Positions 23,316 through 34,970 of a stretch of 64,000 nt of DNA are shown here, one piece after another. The DNA is taken from contig CM038222.1 of the NCBI GenBank assembly GCA_021442155.1, positions 56,477,352-56,541,351 on the forward strand, read 5' to 3'. The stretch is from Cymbidium sinense. Lineage: Eukaryota; Streptophyta; Magnoliopsida; Asparagales; Orchidaceae. Each line of letters begins with the position of its first letter. The stretch's first letter is position 1. The notes under the pieces were generated by a model, which saw only the letters and a program-made list of their open reading frames with translations, was not told the origin of the DNA and searched no databases. A program made the position numbers and the translations under genes.

Positions 23316-24240
23316 GGTAAAATCGATCGGATCTAACAAATTTAATCACGGTCATCCGTTCTGATCAAGCGGAATGAATGACGCATGATCTATCTCCCTA
23401 CGGGTGATGAGAGATGGAGTCTGTCTACTATTGCTTGCACGATTCGAGCTCACTCGAGCTCGGATTGGCTCCAAATGGAACCCACACCATCGCGCGAAGG
23501 ATCTAAGAGGATCCAACGGCTATGATCATGCGACATTCACATTTTCTTCGAAAAGCTACAAAAAAAATTGGAGGAAGCTCGGTTTTAATAGTGTTACCTC
23601 ACCATAGCTAAGACTGGTGGTTCGCACGCTTGAGGAAGCTTCGTCTAGTAGAGACGAGGCCCTGTTGAGCGGCAATTGAGTTGATTCCAAGTGGATTGCT
23701 CAGGAGGCCAAGATACGTGCTTTGGAGCTTTGACTTCAATCGAACTCTGACCTCCGGTGGGCTTGAAGCTCGAGGAAAGGTTCGTTTGGCTTCGACGAGG
23801 TACGGGGATGGTGTGTGCAAGAGGAATTTGGTTGAAGTGGAGAATTGGTGGAGTTTGAATCGGAAGATGGTTGCCTTGTTTCAGGTTTGCTCGGGAAGGA
23901 GGAAATCCGAAGAGGGAAGCTTTGGGATCGCTCGAGGGCTCACAGGGGAGTTTGAAATCTCTTTAGGAAGCTTGGACGATGCGAATGGGTCTCTTTCCTG
24001 TGCGAATTGAGGAGGTATATCCCTCAATTCACTGTGATGGACGGACGGGATTATTGCCCATTTTTTGGTCGGCCAGCCACCGTCAAAGTGCCGGAGCTGT
24101 CCACGTGGCTCGGTTTGAGTGGAGGAAAGCTTGGGAGGTGGCTCAAGGCTGGCTTTGGGCTGATTGCATTCCTTAGATCTTTTTAGTTTTCGGTTTGTAA
24201 GGGAGGTGAGGTCCATGGTAGACCTAGCCCATTTAGGGTG
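23316..24240. other. CpG-rich block without a recognised gene
   Basis: GC content is clearly above its surroundings. Overlapping open frames exist on both strands (plus 23404-23607 and 23681-24010, minus 23881-24216), none with a recognised domain and none longer than 111 codons. They are best read as consequences of GC-rich sequence. Following a promoter-like block and leading into a C-poor tract, it may be the LTR or leader of a non-autonomous retroelement, or a first exon of a lost gene. Confidence 0.35.
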
Positions 24241-25860
24241 GGCTAGGTGGTTAGGTCAGACCTTATTTGGGGTATGTGAGGGCTGCCAAGTGAAAAGGGA
24301 GAGTGAATTTTGTTATTTTAGATAAAATCCCATGTGGGGTGGCATATCCAAGGGAGATCTCATTGGGTTTGGGCTGATTTTGAGCTGAACCAAAATGGGT
24401 TTGGGTTGGGTTTGGTCAGATTCTAAGTGGTCATGAGTTGGTTCAAAGAGGTTTGACTCAATTTGACTCTTATAGGTCAAATTGGGTTATGTTGGGTTAG
24501 GTTGACCAATTGGTCAAATTAGGTCAAACCAAAGCTTGAGTTATGTTCAAATGATGATTTGAAGTATTTTGGTTCAAGTAGTTTCAATTAATTTGGCCTA
24601 GATTTGATTTTGGCTCATTTGGATTCATATAGGTCAAATGGGTTAAGTTGACCAATTTGATCAAATTGATCAAATTGGCTTATGTTGGGTGTTGATTAAA
24701 GCTCAATTGGTTAATTGAAGATGATTGTAGGCTTTGGTTTTAATCAAATTGAATTTCATTTGGATTTAGGTCAATTTAACCACTCAGGTCAATTTGGACT
24801 AAGTTGGTTAATTGGGTTCAATTATGAGTTTGGTTAAGTTCAATAATCAAATTGGAATGAACTTGAGTCATTAGTTGCAATCAATTTGGGTTGGATCATG
24901 ATTTGACTCATTTTGGCATATTAAGTTAATTTGGATCAACTTGGTTTAAATGACAATTGAGTTTGGTTTGGCTCAGTTGATGGTCAAGTCATATTCAATA
25001 ATTGATTATGGGTTCATGTTAATCAATGGTTTCAATTGATTTGGTTTAGGATGAGTTTTGGCTAATTTGGATTTTATATGAGCTAAGAAGGGTTGACTTG
25101 ATTTTGGTTTGATTAAGATTTAGTTGAATTTATATGTGAGTTTAGGATTGAAATATAAATTCAATTGCAATCAATTTGGGCTATGATGAGTTTTGGTTTA
25201 TTTGAAATTTTCTAGTCAAAAGGGTTAAGTTGGGCTTGACTTGGGTTGATTTTAATTTGACTTGATGATTGTAAGTTTCATTTATATTTGGGTAGATGAT
25301 TGAAAGAATGATTGATTTAAGAGAAAATTCATTGATTTTGGCTTGATTTAGATGAGACTTGATTAAGTTCAAGTAATTGGTTTAAAAGGCCTTAAATTGG
25401 GTTTTGATTTGATTTTAGATTTGGTTTTGGTTATTTGAATTTATATTTCATTTATATTTGTGAATATAAATGAAGATATGATTGATTCACGAAAAGATCA
25501 ATCAAGTTTGGATTGAATTGGGTGGAGATTTGGCTAAGCTCATAGAATTCAATCATAAGATTTGAGTAGGGTTTGAGAGTTTAAATTTGATCTTGGGTTT
25601 CAAATATTTAGAATTGAGTTTGAATTTGATAAATAATTGAGGGATTGAATTGATATTGCAGAAAATCAATTGAATTTAGTTAAGGGCCAAATCCATAAGA
25701 TAAAATCATATGGCTTAAATAGGATTTTGATTTTGGATTCGATCATGAGCTTCAATCATTTGATTTGGAATTTGGATTAAATTTGGTATTTGAATTGAGT
25801 TTGAGGTTTGATTTGAGAAGGTGCACATAGGTTGAGTTTAGGCCACAGGATGAGTAAGTC
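24241..25860. repeat. Long C-poor, G/T-rich low-complexity tract
   Basis: About 1.6 kb made mostly of irregular repeats of TTGGTTnAATT, GGTCAAATTGG and GATTTGGTTT-like words. The plus strand has very few C outside GGTCAA/TTGACC. The decay of a short-period tandem repeat would produce this. The open frame on the minus strand at 25181-25372 is a composition artefact. Confidence 0.6.
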
Positions 25861-26639
25861 TTTCTAAATCTTGAAGACATAACTTATCCCTATGATTAAC
25901 TTTTCTAAGTCTCAGTGTTCACCAAATCAGTAGAAGTGTCTTAAGATTAAGGAACTCTTAGTATCTATAAAAGTCATAGATTTATGATGAAGAGATTGAA
26001 AACTCACTCCAAAAGTGAGGTCAACAAAAACATATAACAATTGATTCAATTGTGTTAGCCGTTTGTTTATATGTTACATTACTTGTTAGGAGTTATATAT
26101 TCAATTAATTCATGATCTCAACTTGATTCAACTTGGGTTAGGATTCTAGGTTCTATAAGAACTCATCAAATATGGTATGTATTTATCAGATCTACATACT
26201 CGTCAAGTCTAATATGTATTCATTAGGTTCAACACATGCTTCTAAGATTTAACATATATTTATTGGTTCCAACAGTATCTTGTTAGAATCATAGCAAACT
26301 TTCCAACCTACTCAACCATAAATCAACCAAGCACGCTTATTTTGATCCATCTACATGTCTATTTTTATAATTTAGCCAAGACATGAAAAGTTGCTTGATG
26401 ACTTAAGCAGAGAATTACAGTTTTTCTGAAGTTGTGAGTAGCGTTCTGTTATTGAGAGTTCATCTGCATTTGTGTAGAAAACTGAAATGTGTTTTATATA
26501 AAAAATTTAAATGAATAATAAAAAATTCATATTTCATAATAATTATATTAATATACAGACATCATAATAATAATTTAATATTAATACTAATATTAATAAT
26601 ACAATATTAAGTACAATCTGAATATCTAAATCAATTTAA
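25861..26639. repeat. Spacer with a 21-22-bp minisatellite (left arm)
   Basis: At about 26150-26285 an irregular 21-22-bp motif, roughly CATCAAGTCTAACATGTATT, recurs five to six times. A similar array in inverted orientation lies at about 29590-29700. Both are next to an ATGATCTCAAC word (inverted at the right arm). The remainder is AT-rich with no gene. Confidence 0.5.
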
Positions 26640-27930
26640 ATTTAAATTTTTTTCAGCTCACCGCAGAAGGGTTACAATTAACAAAAAAGATAGTAATTTG
26701 GTTAAGTAAAGTACTTAACCATCGCATTATACAAATACATGCAAGAAGCTCAAAAAGACATAGCAACGAAATATACATTAAAGTAAATTATAATGGCTCA
26801 GCTCGAAAGTCTATCCCAAGGAGCAACATTGTATGTGAGCATCCAAACTTCAAAAAGAAGGGATACAATCACATAAAATGCTACCAGTCTTAACGATAAA
26901 AAAAAATAACATCAATGCCATCATTAGCCATCATTAGTCATTTCCCTCACTATCAGAGAGAATCAGCCACCAAGCAGCAGTTCTAGATACCACATAAAGC
27001 AAGAGATAAAAGGGCAACCGCACCTCCACTAAGACAGATAAATAGCAATACTAAAAGAGCATCCAGCAAAGAGCCAAAATAAACTCCAAGATACCAAACT
27101 AAGTCACCACCACCCTAGGTAAAACAACAGCCACTAAACAGCCTTCTACCAGCCAACCCAAAACAACAACAAAATCAAAACTGAAAAATCCACAAGAGCT
27201 CACCAGGAACAAAACAGAAGCAAACAGCCAAAAATAACACCCAACCCACTAGCAAACTGGAACGGTAGTAGGAGAAATCATACCCATAACTGAGCTACCA
27301 CCCAAATAGGAAAAAAATAAAAGATAAGTACCTGCAGTCAAGAGATGAAGACCATTATAGGAGGAGGCCGAAACCAAAGATAACAGCCAACAAACAACGC
27401 CACCTGGCCAAATCCAAACCATAGATAAAATACCAACAACCCCCCAGTTCTACCACCAATAGAAGAGCAAAAACTAGCCAACATAGCCAACCAACCCAGC
27501 CAGCCAACACAGTCAACTAACCCAATTACCCAACCCAGCCAACCAACCCAACCAGCTAACACAGCCAACCAAGCCTATCACCAATAGAGAATAGAAAACC
27601 GGCTATGGAAGCCACCGAACCAAAGCCAAGGCACCACCAATCCAATTACTAGATAACACAAAGAAAATAACAGGAGCAACAATAACAACAGCCAACCAAA
27701 TCTTATCACCAATAGAGAACATAAAATCGGCTCTGAAAGCTACCTAGCCAAAGCCAAGGCACCACCAATCCAATTACCAAAGAACACAAAGAAAACAACA
27801 AAATATTATTTTCACATCTCTCTCCCAAGTAGCATCGGCTCCACCTTCCCTTGGGTTTCCCATTTAAAGATCTTATCATTATTACACAAGCGATGAAACC
27901 TAGATGAATCAAACAACAAAGGATTGCAAT
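26640..27930. repeat. A/C-rich low-complexity block with internal duplication
   Basis: The plus strand is rich in CCA, CAA and AGCCAACC words (for example CCAACCCAGCCAGCC near 27490). A segment at about 27565-27680 recurs at about 27690-27800, sharing TATCACCAATAGAGAA, AAATCGGCT and CCAAGGCACCACCAATCCAA. The minus-strand open frame 27338-27568 is Gly/Trp/Leu low complexity and the one at 27706-27912 overlaps the repeat; neither resembles a known protein. It may be the antisense of an old LINE or retrotransposon, but no domain supports that. Confidence 0.5.
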
Positions 27931-28640
27931 TATTTAATTTGGTTAAGCAATGCTAAACATATAACATAACTTATAGCGAATAAACACTTTTACTTTAGTA
28001 TTTCTCATGCAAATTTATATGTCTTCAAATAATGTAAGTAAGCAATGTATTAACAATTCTTCATATTCCTAAAAGTATGCTTTATGTCCAAATTATAGAA
28101 GATTGTTGCTCTCTTGACCATAGAAATTTAGTATATTACTATCATCGAAGCTACAAAGAAAATGATTAGGTTACAAAACTTCTTGGCAAAACTTATCAAG
28201 GGCTAACAAAATGGCAATTTTCATTTTGACAGAATAAGTGTTATGCATCTAGCCAAGAATATTGCATTTCATACCAGGATGAAGCACATCTAGCTAAGAT
28301 ATCATTTTATTCATTTACTCCTAGTAGATGGTTAATTGTCTTTGATGAAAGTATGCACAATCTAGAATCTTGTAGACATGTTGATGAAAGCAGTAATAGT
28401 TAAAAAACTGAAGCTATGTTTAACTGCTACATTATAGCCTTTTACTATGATGGATGTTGCAAATCTAGAGGAGTTTGATTAATCGCAATCAGTCTAAGTG
28501 TGAGATTATTATTTTGTGGAGCTTGATTGTAATGATAAATTATAAATCATTTCTAATAAAAAGTTATACGAAACCATTAGCAAATCAAAATTGTTTTAAC
28601 TATACTAACATCTCTTAATAAAGTAAGATGACAAATTTGA
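27931..28640. other. Gene-free AT-rich stretch
   Basis: No open frame or motif of note. It would be intron if the minus-strand exons proposed just to the right are real. Confidence 0.35.
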
Positions 28641-28672
28641 AGAGAGAACATGGCGCAAAGACAAAATAACTT

Positions 28673-29210
28673 ACCAAAGATCCAATTTTTCACTGAATTT
28701 CCTCTCTACCTCATGGGCACTTAGCACAAAATAATCTCCTTGAATTTGGAAATAGCTCGAATAGAGGTCGGAAACGGGAGAAATCACCCGTTCAAATAAC
28801 AAATGCTCAAAGGAGAAATCAAATAAGACAAGCTTCAAAGATTTGTCGGAAACAGATGCTTACCTTCACAGATGACGGAAGACGGCAAAAGAGAGATTAG
28901 AAAGAAGGAAGGAGGCAAAAGATGGATCTGAGGAAAATCAAGCCCGGACTCGGATCCGTCAATGCCCTGGTAAAGAGAAGGAGGAGATCGAAGCCGAGAT
29001 TTGTAGAACACGGGAGACCAGAAAAATCACGGGCATGGGCGAACAGTTCTTGTCACGGGCACGAGGTAGTTTAGATAAACTTTTTTCACCCGGCGCTGCA
29101 GCTCCCTTCGACGGGCGTTCGAGCTTCGCGGCATCTTCCCTAAATATCGCGGAAACAAATGGTCGAGCGGCGCGGTTCGAGTCACGTCGCGGATGAAACG
29201 AGGCCCCAAA
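28673..29210 (-). other. Candidate first exons of a minus-strand gene or gene fragment
   Basis: A CpG-rich block at 28850-29215 reads on the minus strand like a plant 5' leader, with pyrimidine-rich CTCCTTCCTTCTTTC. It carries a consensus donor, AAG|GTAAGC, at about 28861. Further along the minus strand, 28860-28673 is open in one frame for about 62 codons (including VSDLYSSYFQIQGDYFVLSA and VERKFSEKLDLW), ending at a second good donor, TTTG|GTAAGT. No ATG opens that frame, and I do not recognise the peptide. Another short open frame (29209-29027) starts MGPRFIRDVTRTAPLDH. This could be the 5' end of a gene whose rest is lost, a captured fragment, or chance. Confidence 0.3.
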
Positions 29211-29849
29211 CGGGCCCTTAATGTGCGTTTTCCCTTTAGTTGGAAAGTCTTAATATTTAGCTAATTTAATTAAAGGGATACAATTAGAGTATCTTTATTT
29301 TATGACAATTTTTTATTTCGATATATTTTATGATTTATTTATTTACCTTTAATATAATTTTTATATTAAACATTTTCTCTATCATCACTTATAAATTGGG
29401 GGTTAGAAGGCATGCTGAAGAGCATATCGAGTTATTTCAAGCTTTTTTTTCTAACTTTTAAGCTATAAAGGAATCATAGGGCTTTCCTATAGATTTATTT
29501 CTCTCACTTTTTTCCTCTACTTATTGTAGCCAATCTTGCTAGTAATCTTCGATTGGGTATGCTTAGCTGACTTCGACACTATGTAGGTTGAGCTCTTATG
29601 AGTTCATGTTGGACTCAACAAATATATGTTTGACTTGGCGAGTATGTGTAGGACTTAGCGAGTTCATATTGAATCTAATGAGTTCATGTCAAACTTGGAA
29701 GCTTGGCTTGATTTGGATTGAGTTGAGATCATAGAATATTTGAGTGCATAGGAGTGATAAATAATACATGTCAAAAGTTAATTATTACTTGCATAATTAT
29801 TTTGTAATTAAAGATCTAGGGCATCATGAAGAAATTGGACTTTTAGGAT
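29211..29849. repeat. Spacer with a 22-bp minisatellite (right arm)
   Basis: At about 29590-29700 the motif GAGTTCATGTTGGACT-like recurs about five times with a 21-23-bp period. This is the inverse of the array at 26150-26285. The neighbouring word GTTGAGATCAT at about 29720 mirrors ATGATCTCAAC at 26113. No gene. Confidence 0.5.
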
Positions 29850-30380
29850 GCCTACTAGCTAGTATCCCAATGGATAATCAAATCATATTTGATGAGCCTA
29901 TATCATATGATGATTCATCTTAGTATTGAAGATTAGTTGAAAAATAAATTTATTATACTAATGTGGCCTAAATCTCCTTTGTTGTTGAGATTGTAAATTA
30001 ATATATGCATAATCCAAAACAACAACTTTTGGATGCTATTCTTTGCATTATTGAATGCATTAAGAAGGCTCTTGGAAAAAGATTGTTGTATGCTCATAGG
30101 CACTAAAATGTTGAAGCATTTATTAATGATTGTTATATTGGATTTAATGATGATAGAAAGTCAGGTTAATATTATATTTTTTAGGGTTATTTTTTTGATT
30201 GAGATCGTTAATGTGACCAAGTTGTATGGAGAGGTCTTTTTATTTTCTGGTGATTAGAAATCATTATGACTAGGCTACAACAGAGATAATGTAATTATTT
30301 GAGGCTCATCTTCTATCATTTATGATGCTTAAGACTTTGGATCGAGTGCAAGTGAGCTACTTTGTGTTTCTACGTACGTA
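29850..30380 (+). pseudogene. Copia RT/RNase H remnant
   Basis: With several stops the plus strand reads the usual copia RT tail: a weak ISFVVEIVN, then QQLLDAILCIIECIKKALGK and GKRLLYAHRH. This corresponds to the A-V-x-R-I-L-R-Y-L-K-x-x-P-G-K-G-L-L-Y region. It is followed by an RNase H start in which the D-A-D-W-A-G box is reduced to INDCYIGFNDDRKSG. No LTR or duplication was found. Confidence 0.65.
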
Positions 30381-30714
30381 GTTTGGCGCTTTTAGCTTGC
30401 CTTGCCTTCACTAGAGACAGTAAATGAGATCAACTTAACTGCTTTTTCTTTTGTTCTTTTAGGTGAGATCATTCGGTATCTGGTTCATGTCCTTATTATC
30501 ATCTCGCAGATTGTCAGGCAACTCAAGTGTGATTTTTCATTCTACTATCAACTGTTCATCTCTTTGAGTAGATATTCAAAGATAATGATTTTTATCTACA
30601 TCGTTGCTTTAGGTAGTGGAAGAGCATATGCTAGAAAATGTCTCTGTTGGTTTCTTTAGCTTAATTAAGCTTCCATTTGGTCCTTTCTACTATTTATTTT
30701 TCATTATACAAGAC
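30381..30714. other. Gene-free stretch after the copia remnant
   Basis: AT-rich, with overlapping short open frames and no recognised motif. Confidence 0.3.
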
Positions 30715-31022
30715 TTTTCTCTTACATATTTTTACATTTATTTTTGTGAGCATCAATTAGACCAATTGATAAGGGCTTTAGAAGTTATTATTAAGGTCTT
30801 GAGTTTGAATCCCACAAAGTCTCATTTTATAAATTTGAGTGGAGAAAAATTGGTCTAATTTTTACATCAATTAGACCAATTGATAAGGGCTTTTCTCTTA
30901 CATATTTTTACATTTATTTTTGTGAGCATCAATTAGACCAATTGATAAGGGCTTTAGAAGTTATTATTAAGGTCTTGAGTTTGAATCCCACAAAGTCTCA
31001 TTTTATAAATTTGAGAGGAGAA
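30715..31022 (+). repeat. Tandem duplication (176-bp unit) carrying a tRNA-derived SINE-like unit
   Basis: The unit beginning TTTTCTCTTACATATTTTTA at 30715 repeats at 30891, so the period is 176 bp; the second copy stops near 31020. Each unit contains CATCAATTAGACCAATTGAT (30751 and 30927), and a truncated CATCAATTAGACC lies at 30865. The segment ATTAGACCAATTGATAAGGGC resembles a pol III A box and TTGAGTTTGAATCCC, some 45 bp later, a B box. This pattern is that of a tRNA-derived SINE head, with no fold for a functional tRNA. Confidence 0.75.
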
Positions 31023-33685
31023 AAAAAAGTCATGGTTACATAATGCAATGCATACTCCATAATACCGGTTTACCTTATAAATGCTTTTATACATGATCTG
31101 TTCTTGTTAAATATTGAATGTACTGAACTGCTCACATGATTGCCCTTCTAATGTTATGAAATTTCTGAGGAATGTCGGTATCATTTTATGACAATTCATA
31201 AACTTGTTGTGTTGTCAGTTAACCCTAAATGATTCATTGCTTGTTGAATTTTTATTAGAGCTGAATTTCTTGCTGTATGGAGCTTATCCTCTTACATGGA
31301 AATGCGCCATATTTTTTAAATTCGTGATACAATACATACTCAGTCCACATGCAATGTGAGAAACTTAGTAGGAAACTACTAAATAGCTTCAATCTTGATG
31401 TTGTAGCTGACTTTATTGCAGTGCACATAATTTTTTATTTTGATTGATGATGATTGAACTTATACTCGCAAGAATGCTAAGAAAATATTCTTGCAAACAT
31501 AAATAATGATTTATTTTTTTGGGCTACTCATTATTTCTTTTTTTGGTGTTTTGATTATCATAGTATATTTTTTATTTTTTAAATATTTTTTAAATATTTT
31601 TTCTTTTTTTCCTACCGAACTCTTTATTTTTTGTCATGAAGATATAATTTCAATGTGATTTTATTCATCTTTTCTATTTGATATGTTGTAAGTGTTTAGA
31701 TTTATATGCTATTGTTTTGAAGTTTCGGAGTCAAATTTTATTGAAATATGATTTAGTGATCTTCTTGTTTTTCGTTAGGCCTTACTGAGTATAATTTTTA
31801 TCCTGTCTTTGTTATTTTATATGAGAAGCATAACTGATAAAATCTTCAACGTTTATTTTGGTCGGATGCTTCGTTTCAAGCACCAATTTCAGCGCAGTTT
31901 ATTTTTACATTATTGCTTCGGATTAATTTGTATGATTAATATGATTTTAAATTTGGTTTAATTTAAGTTAATTTCTTTTGTAATTGGTAAATTGTTATGA
32001 TTTAAGTTTTGTAGTAAACTGTTATAATTTTGAGATAATAATGTGGAGTTTGAAAGCATATGTTATTTATATTGTTTTTGTGATTTATTTATTAGATTGA
32101 AGGGGCAGTTATTGCTTTGTTTATTGTTATTGATGGGTCTAGTTGGGATGATCTTAGTTTTCTATAAAAATAACAATATCTTTGTTGAAGAGTTAGTTAA
32201 AAAATATAATTATATGCTTGCATTTTTTTAAAATTAGAAATTAGTTTTCTTACAACTACTGTATCTAGTAAATTTATTTAAAATGATTTCTATCATAAAA
32301 CCTATAAAAAATGATAATAAATGTTACAGTGAAGTTGAAGTGTGTCAGCTGTTTTGAAAAATAAAATTATGAATTTTTTTTCTAAATTGGCCCAAATTGA
32401 AATGTGGGCAGCTGTGCAACGTTATTTATTTATTTGTGTGGCTTCATGGTTTTTGAGATTTGTGTTTTGCATGGGATTGTTCTGCTAATTTGAAAGTGTT
32501 AAATTAGATTCAGAGGCCATTGTTTGTTTTTAGAAATTATAGATTAAATCGACAATATGTTTATCTTATGAAATTAATTAGAGTTTTAATTTAGATTGAT
32601 TTTATGTCAATTTAAATTGTTAACTTATCTCACCGAGTCTATGAATAGTTATCTGATGTATGTAATTCATAATTTTTTATGTGAATAATCTTTTTCATAT
32701 ATGAATTTTTTTTTCAAGAGTAGTGTATTTATTAGATTTCATTTTGGATAAATTATCTCTTTGTTCTTATAATAGATTTTTTATTTATTTTTGACAACCT
32801 AATTTATTCTCAACTTAACATTGTGATGTTAGTAGAATGTTAGAATTTACACTTTTGAAATCTAAAAAGTAAATATTATTTCATTTTGTTTGTTGGTTTT
32901 AATATGAGCCTACTTTTTTATTTTTCTGGAAGTTTGTACTTTTTCAATCATTTCAAAATCATCATATGATCACTTAATTTTAAATTGTGTATTGCGAGCT
33001 TACATTTAAATTATGAATATGAATTTTTAAAATTTTTCATGTAAAATTACACTTAATTTCATAATGACATTCTAATCATTTGGCGTCCTCCATTAAAATT
33101 GATTGTGACTTCTTAGCGTTTATGTTTAAACCTTGTTTCTCACTTCTGTGAAGTAGAGTTTCACAAATATTAACTCATTTTCATTCATTCTTTATCAAAT
33201 AAATGCTTATAATTAAATTATGTAAGTTCCAATCATTTTCAAGTTTTCAAATATTTTCTGCTGCATCATTAAATTTTTTATTTTTATTTTCTAATATCGT
33301 TCTTTTGGAGGCTTTATTTACTTCTGCTCAGCAAAATGGCTTTCTCAATTATGCATTTGGCTGCTTGATTGCGTTTAGCATTCATTCAAAGTTTGCCACT
33401 ATTATCTCATAAAGGATTTGTAGCATTCTATAATAACAACGAAAAAAATAGATATTTACCTATAGAGTTGAATTGAATTATTCTAATGAACTTAAATCTC
33501 GCCCATCTTTGTCTTAGCTTATATTTGGGATAGCTTTTTGTTTGTAGTGTGATTCAAATCATATCATGGGTGGCATTTATAAATTATAAATTGTGTTTTG
33601 GATACATTTTGAAGAAATTGTAGAGAGAAAATTGTGTTTTTTAATATAATTTGATAGTGGCCTAGTTGCTAGAAAATTATGATAT
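31023..33685. other. T-rich gene-free stretch, solo-LTR target at its end
   Basis: Long T-rich runs on the plus strand. Short open frames (for example 32043-32231 and 33203-33412) lack recognisable domains or supporting splice signals. GATAT at 33681-33685 is the left target-site duplication of the next element. Confidence 0.4.
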
Positions 33686-34465
33686 TGATATACCCTGAAA
33701 ATTCCTCTAATCAAAGTACGAATCTTGATGAGTTAATCGAATCAAATTGGAGATCAAGACTTAAAATATTATTGGATACTTTGAGACATCGTTAAATTCT
33801 AAAAGCTCTCAAATATGGAGTGTTTAAATCGAAATGCCTCGACGGCGGTTTCGACAAGGCAAATATCTTACAATTCCGACTTTATTTGAGCATTCAAATA
33901 CACAAAATACATCATATGATCAAGGGAATCATCATGAGTCGTCCAGATGGAGAGGAGTTTTGATTTTGCATGTATTTATAGAGACGTACTCTTCCAATCT
34001 ATAAATACTCTCATTCCTCATATGAGGGAGAAGCTAGAGAGAGGAGAGCTCTAAAGATCGCCCAAGCATGATCGTGGCCACTGACGGTTGCCAACCATGC
34101 CGTACCGCCATCGGCCGATCCTCCCATCGATCCATCGTGCCGGTTTATCATCACCGACCACTATCGTCGCCATCATCGTCAATATCGCCAACATCGCCGT
34201 CAACATCGCCTATTACTAAGAATCGCTTGTCCCTTTCTCATATATTATTCGTAATTAGACGGAAGATCTTGTACTCTGAAACAGATACATAGTGGAAGTT
34301 TTTTATTGTGCTAGGCCCCGTGATTTTTCCCTCTTTTCGAGATTTTTTACGTAAAAATTTTGGAGTTTTATTGTTCACTCTTTTACATGTGTGTGTGCTG
34401 GATTTCACAACGAAGCTAAGACGACAACTTTTACTATACCGCAACTGATTTTCTAGCACGCAACA
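33686..34465 (+). mobile_element. Solo LTR, family A copy 1
   Basis: 780 bp from TGATATACCC to GCACGCAACA, flanked by the identical 5-mer GATAT at 33681-33685 and 34466-34470. A TATAAATA box is at 34000-34007, followed by a CpG-rich leader (34070-34210) full of ATCGCC/CATCG words. The tail has TACTCTGAAAC and a TTTTCGAG...ACGTAAAAATTTT block, typical of the R-U5 end of plant LTRs. No internal element sequence adjoins, so recombination between two LTRs has removed it. The open frame at 34068-34292 is part of this leader, not a gene. Confidence 0.9.
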
Positions 34466-34470
34466 GATAT

Positions 34471-34970
34471 GATTTTTTTAAAAGACTTTGTAATGCTCAT
34501 TGTAACTTCTTTTGTAATAGCTCATTCACTTTATTTTCATACAATTATAGTTGTTCCAAATAGATATTTAATAAGGCATAATTGTACCTTATAATTCTTG
34601 AATTGTGATTTAGGGCATCATAGATCAAATGCTAGAGAGGAAAGAGTGTTAAGCATGAGTGAAAAAAATGTCACAGCATGAATAAGCTTTTGATTCAGAA
34701 TATATGATGTCATAGCTTCTCTTTGATTTTCTTCTTTTCTATAGTTGTTTTTCATTAGAATGCTCTTTCTTTAATGCATTTCTGTTTTGCGAATTTTTAG
34801 AAAGAGAAAAGTGGCTAAAACAAGTCAAGCGTGCAAATCCCTAAGAAGATTAGTATTTTAAATTTTTCTTCATATAGAATTTTTTTTACCTTTTATACAC
34901 TATTTATAATTGTTATGCCATGATATGTATTTTTTTAGTTATATTATTTTCTTTGCACATATTTAAATCC
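34471..34970. other. AT-rich spacer
   Basis: No feature seen. Confidence 0.4.

Noticed and set aside
23881..24216. Minus-strand 111-codon frame in the CpG-rich block
   Set aside because: It overlaps plus-strand frames of equal length and has no recognised domain. It is probably a composition effect.
27338..27568. Minus-strand frame rich in Gly, Trp and Leu that resembles a membrane peptide
   Set aside because: It is produced by CCAACC/CAGCC low-complexity repeats, with no promoter, conserved motif or support.
30751..30850. Possible tRNA gene because of A-box and B-box-like words
   Set aside because: No acceptor stem or cloverleaf can be formed and the unit is duplicated with its flank. SINE-like is the better reading.
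34068..34292. Plus-strand Ser/Pro-rich open frame
   Set aside because: It lies wholly inside the leader of a solo LTR with exact target-site duplications.
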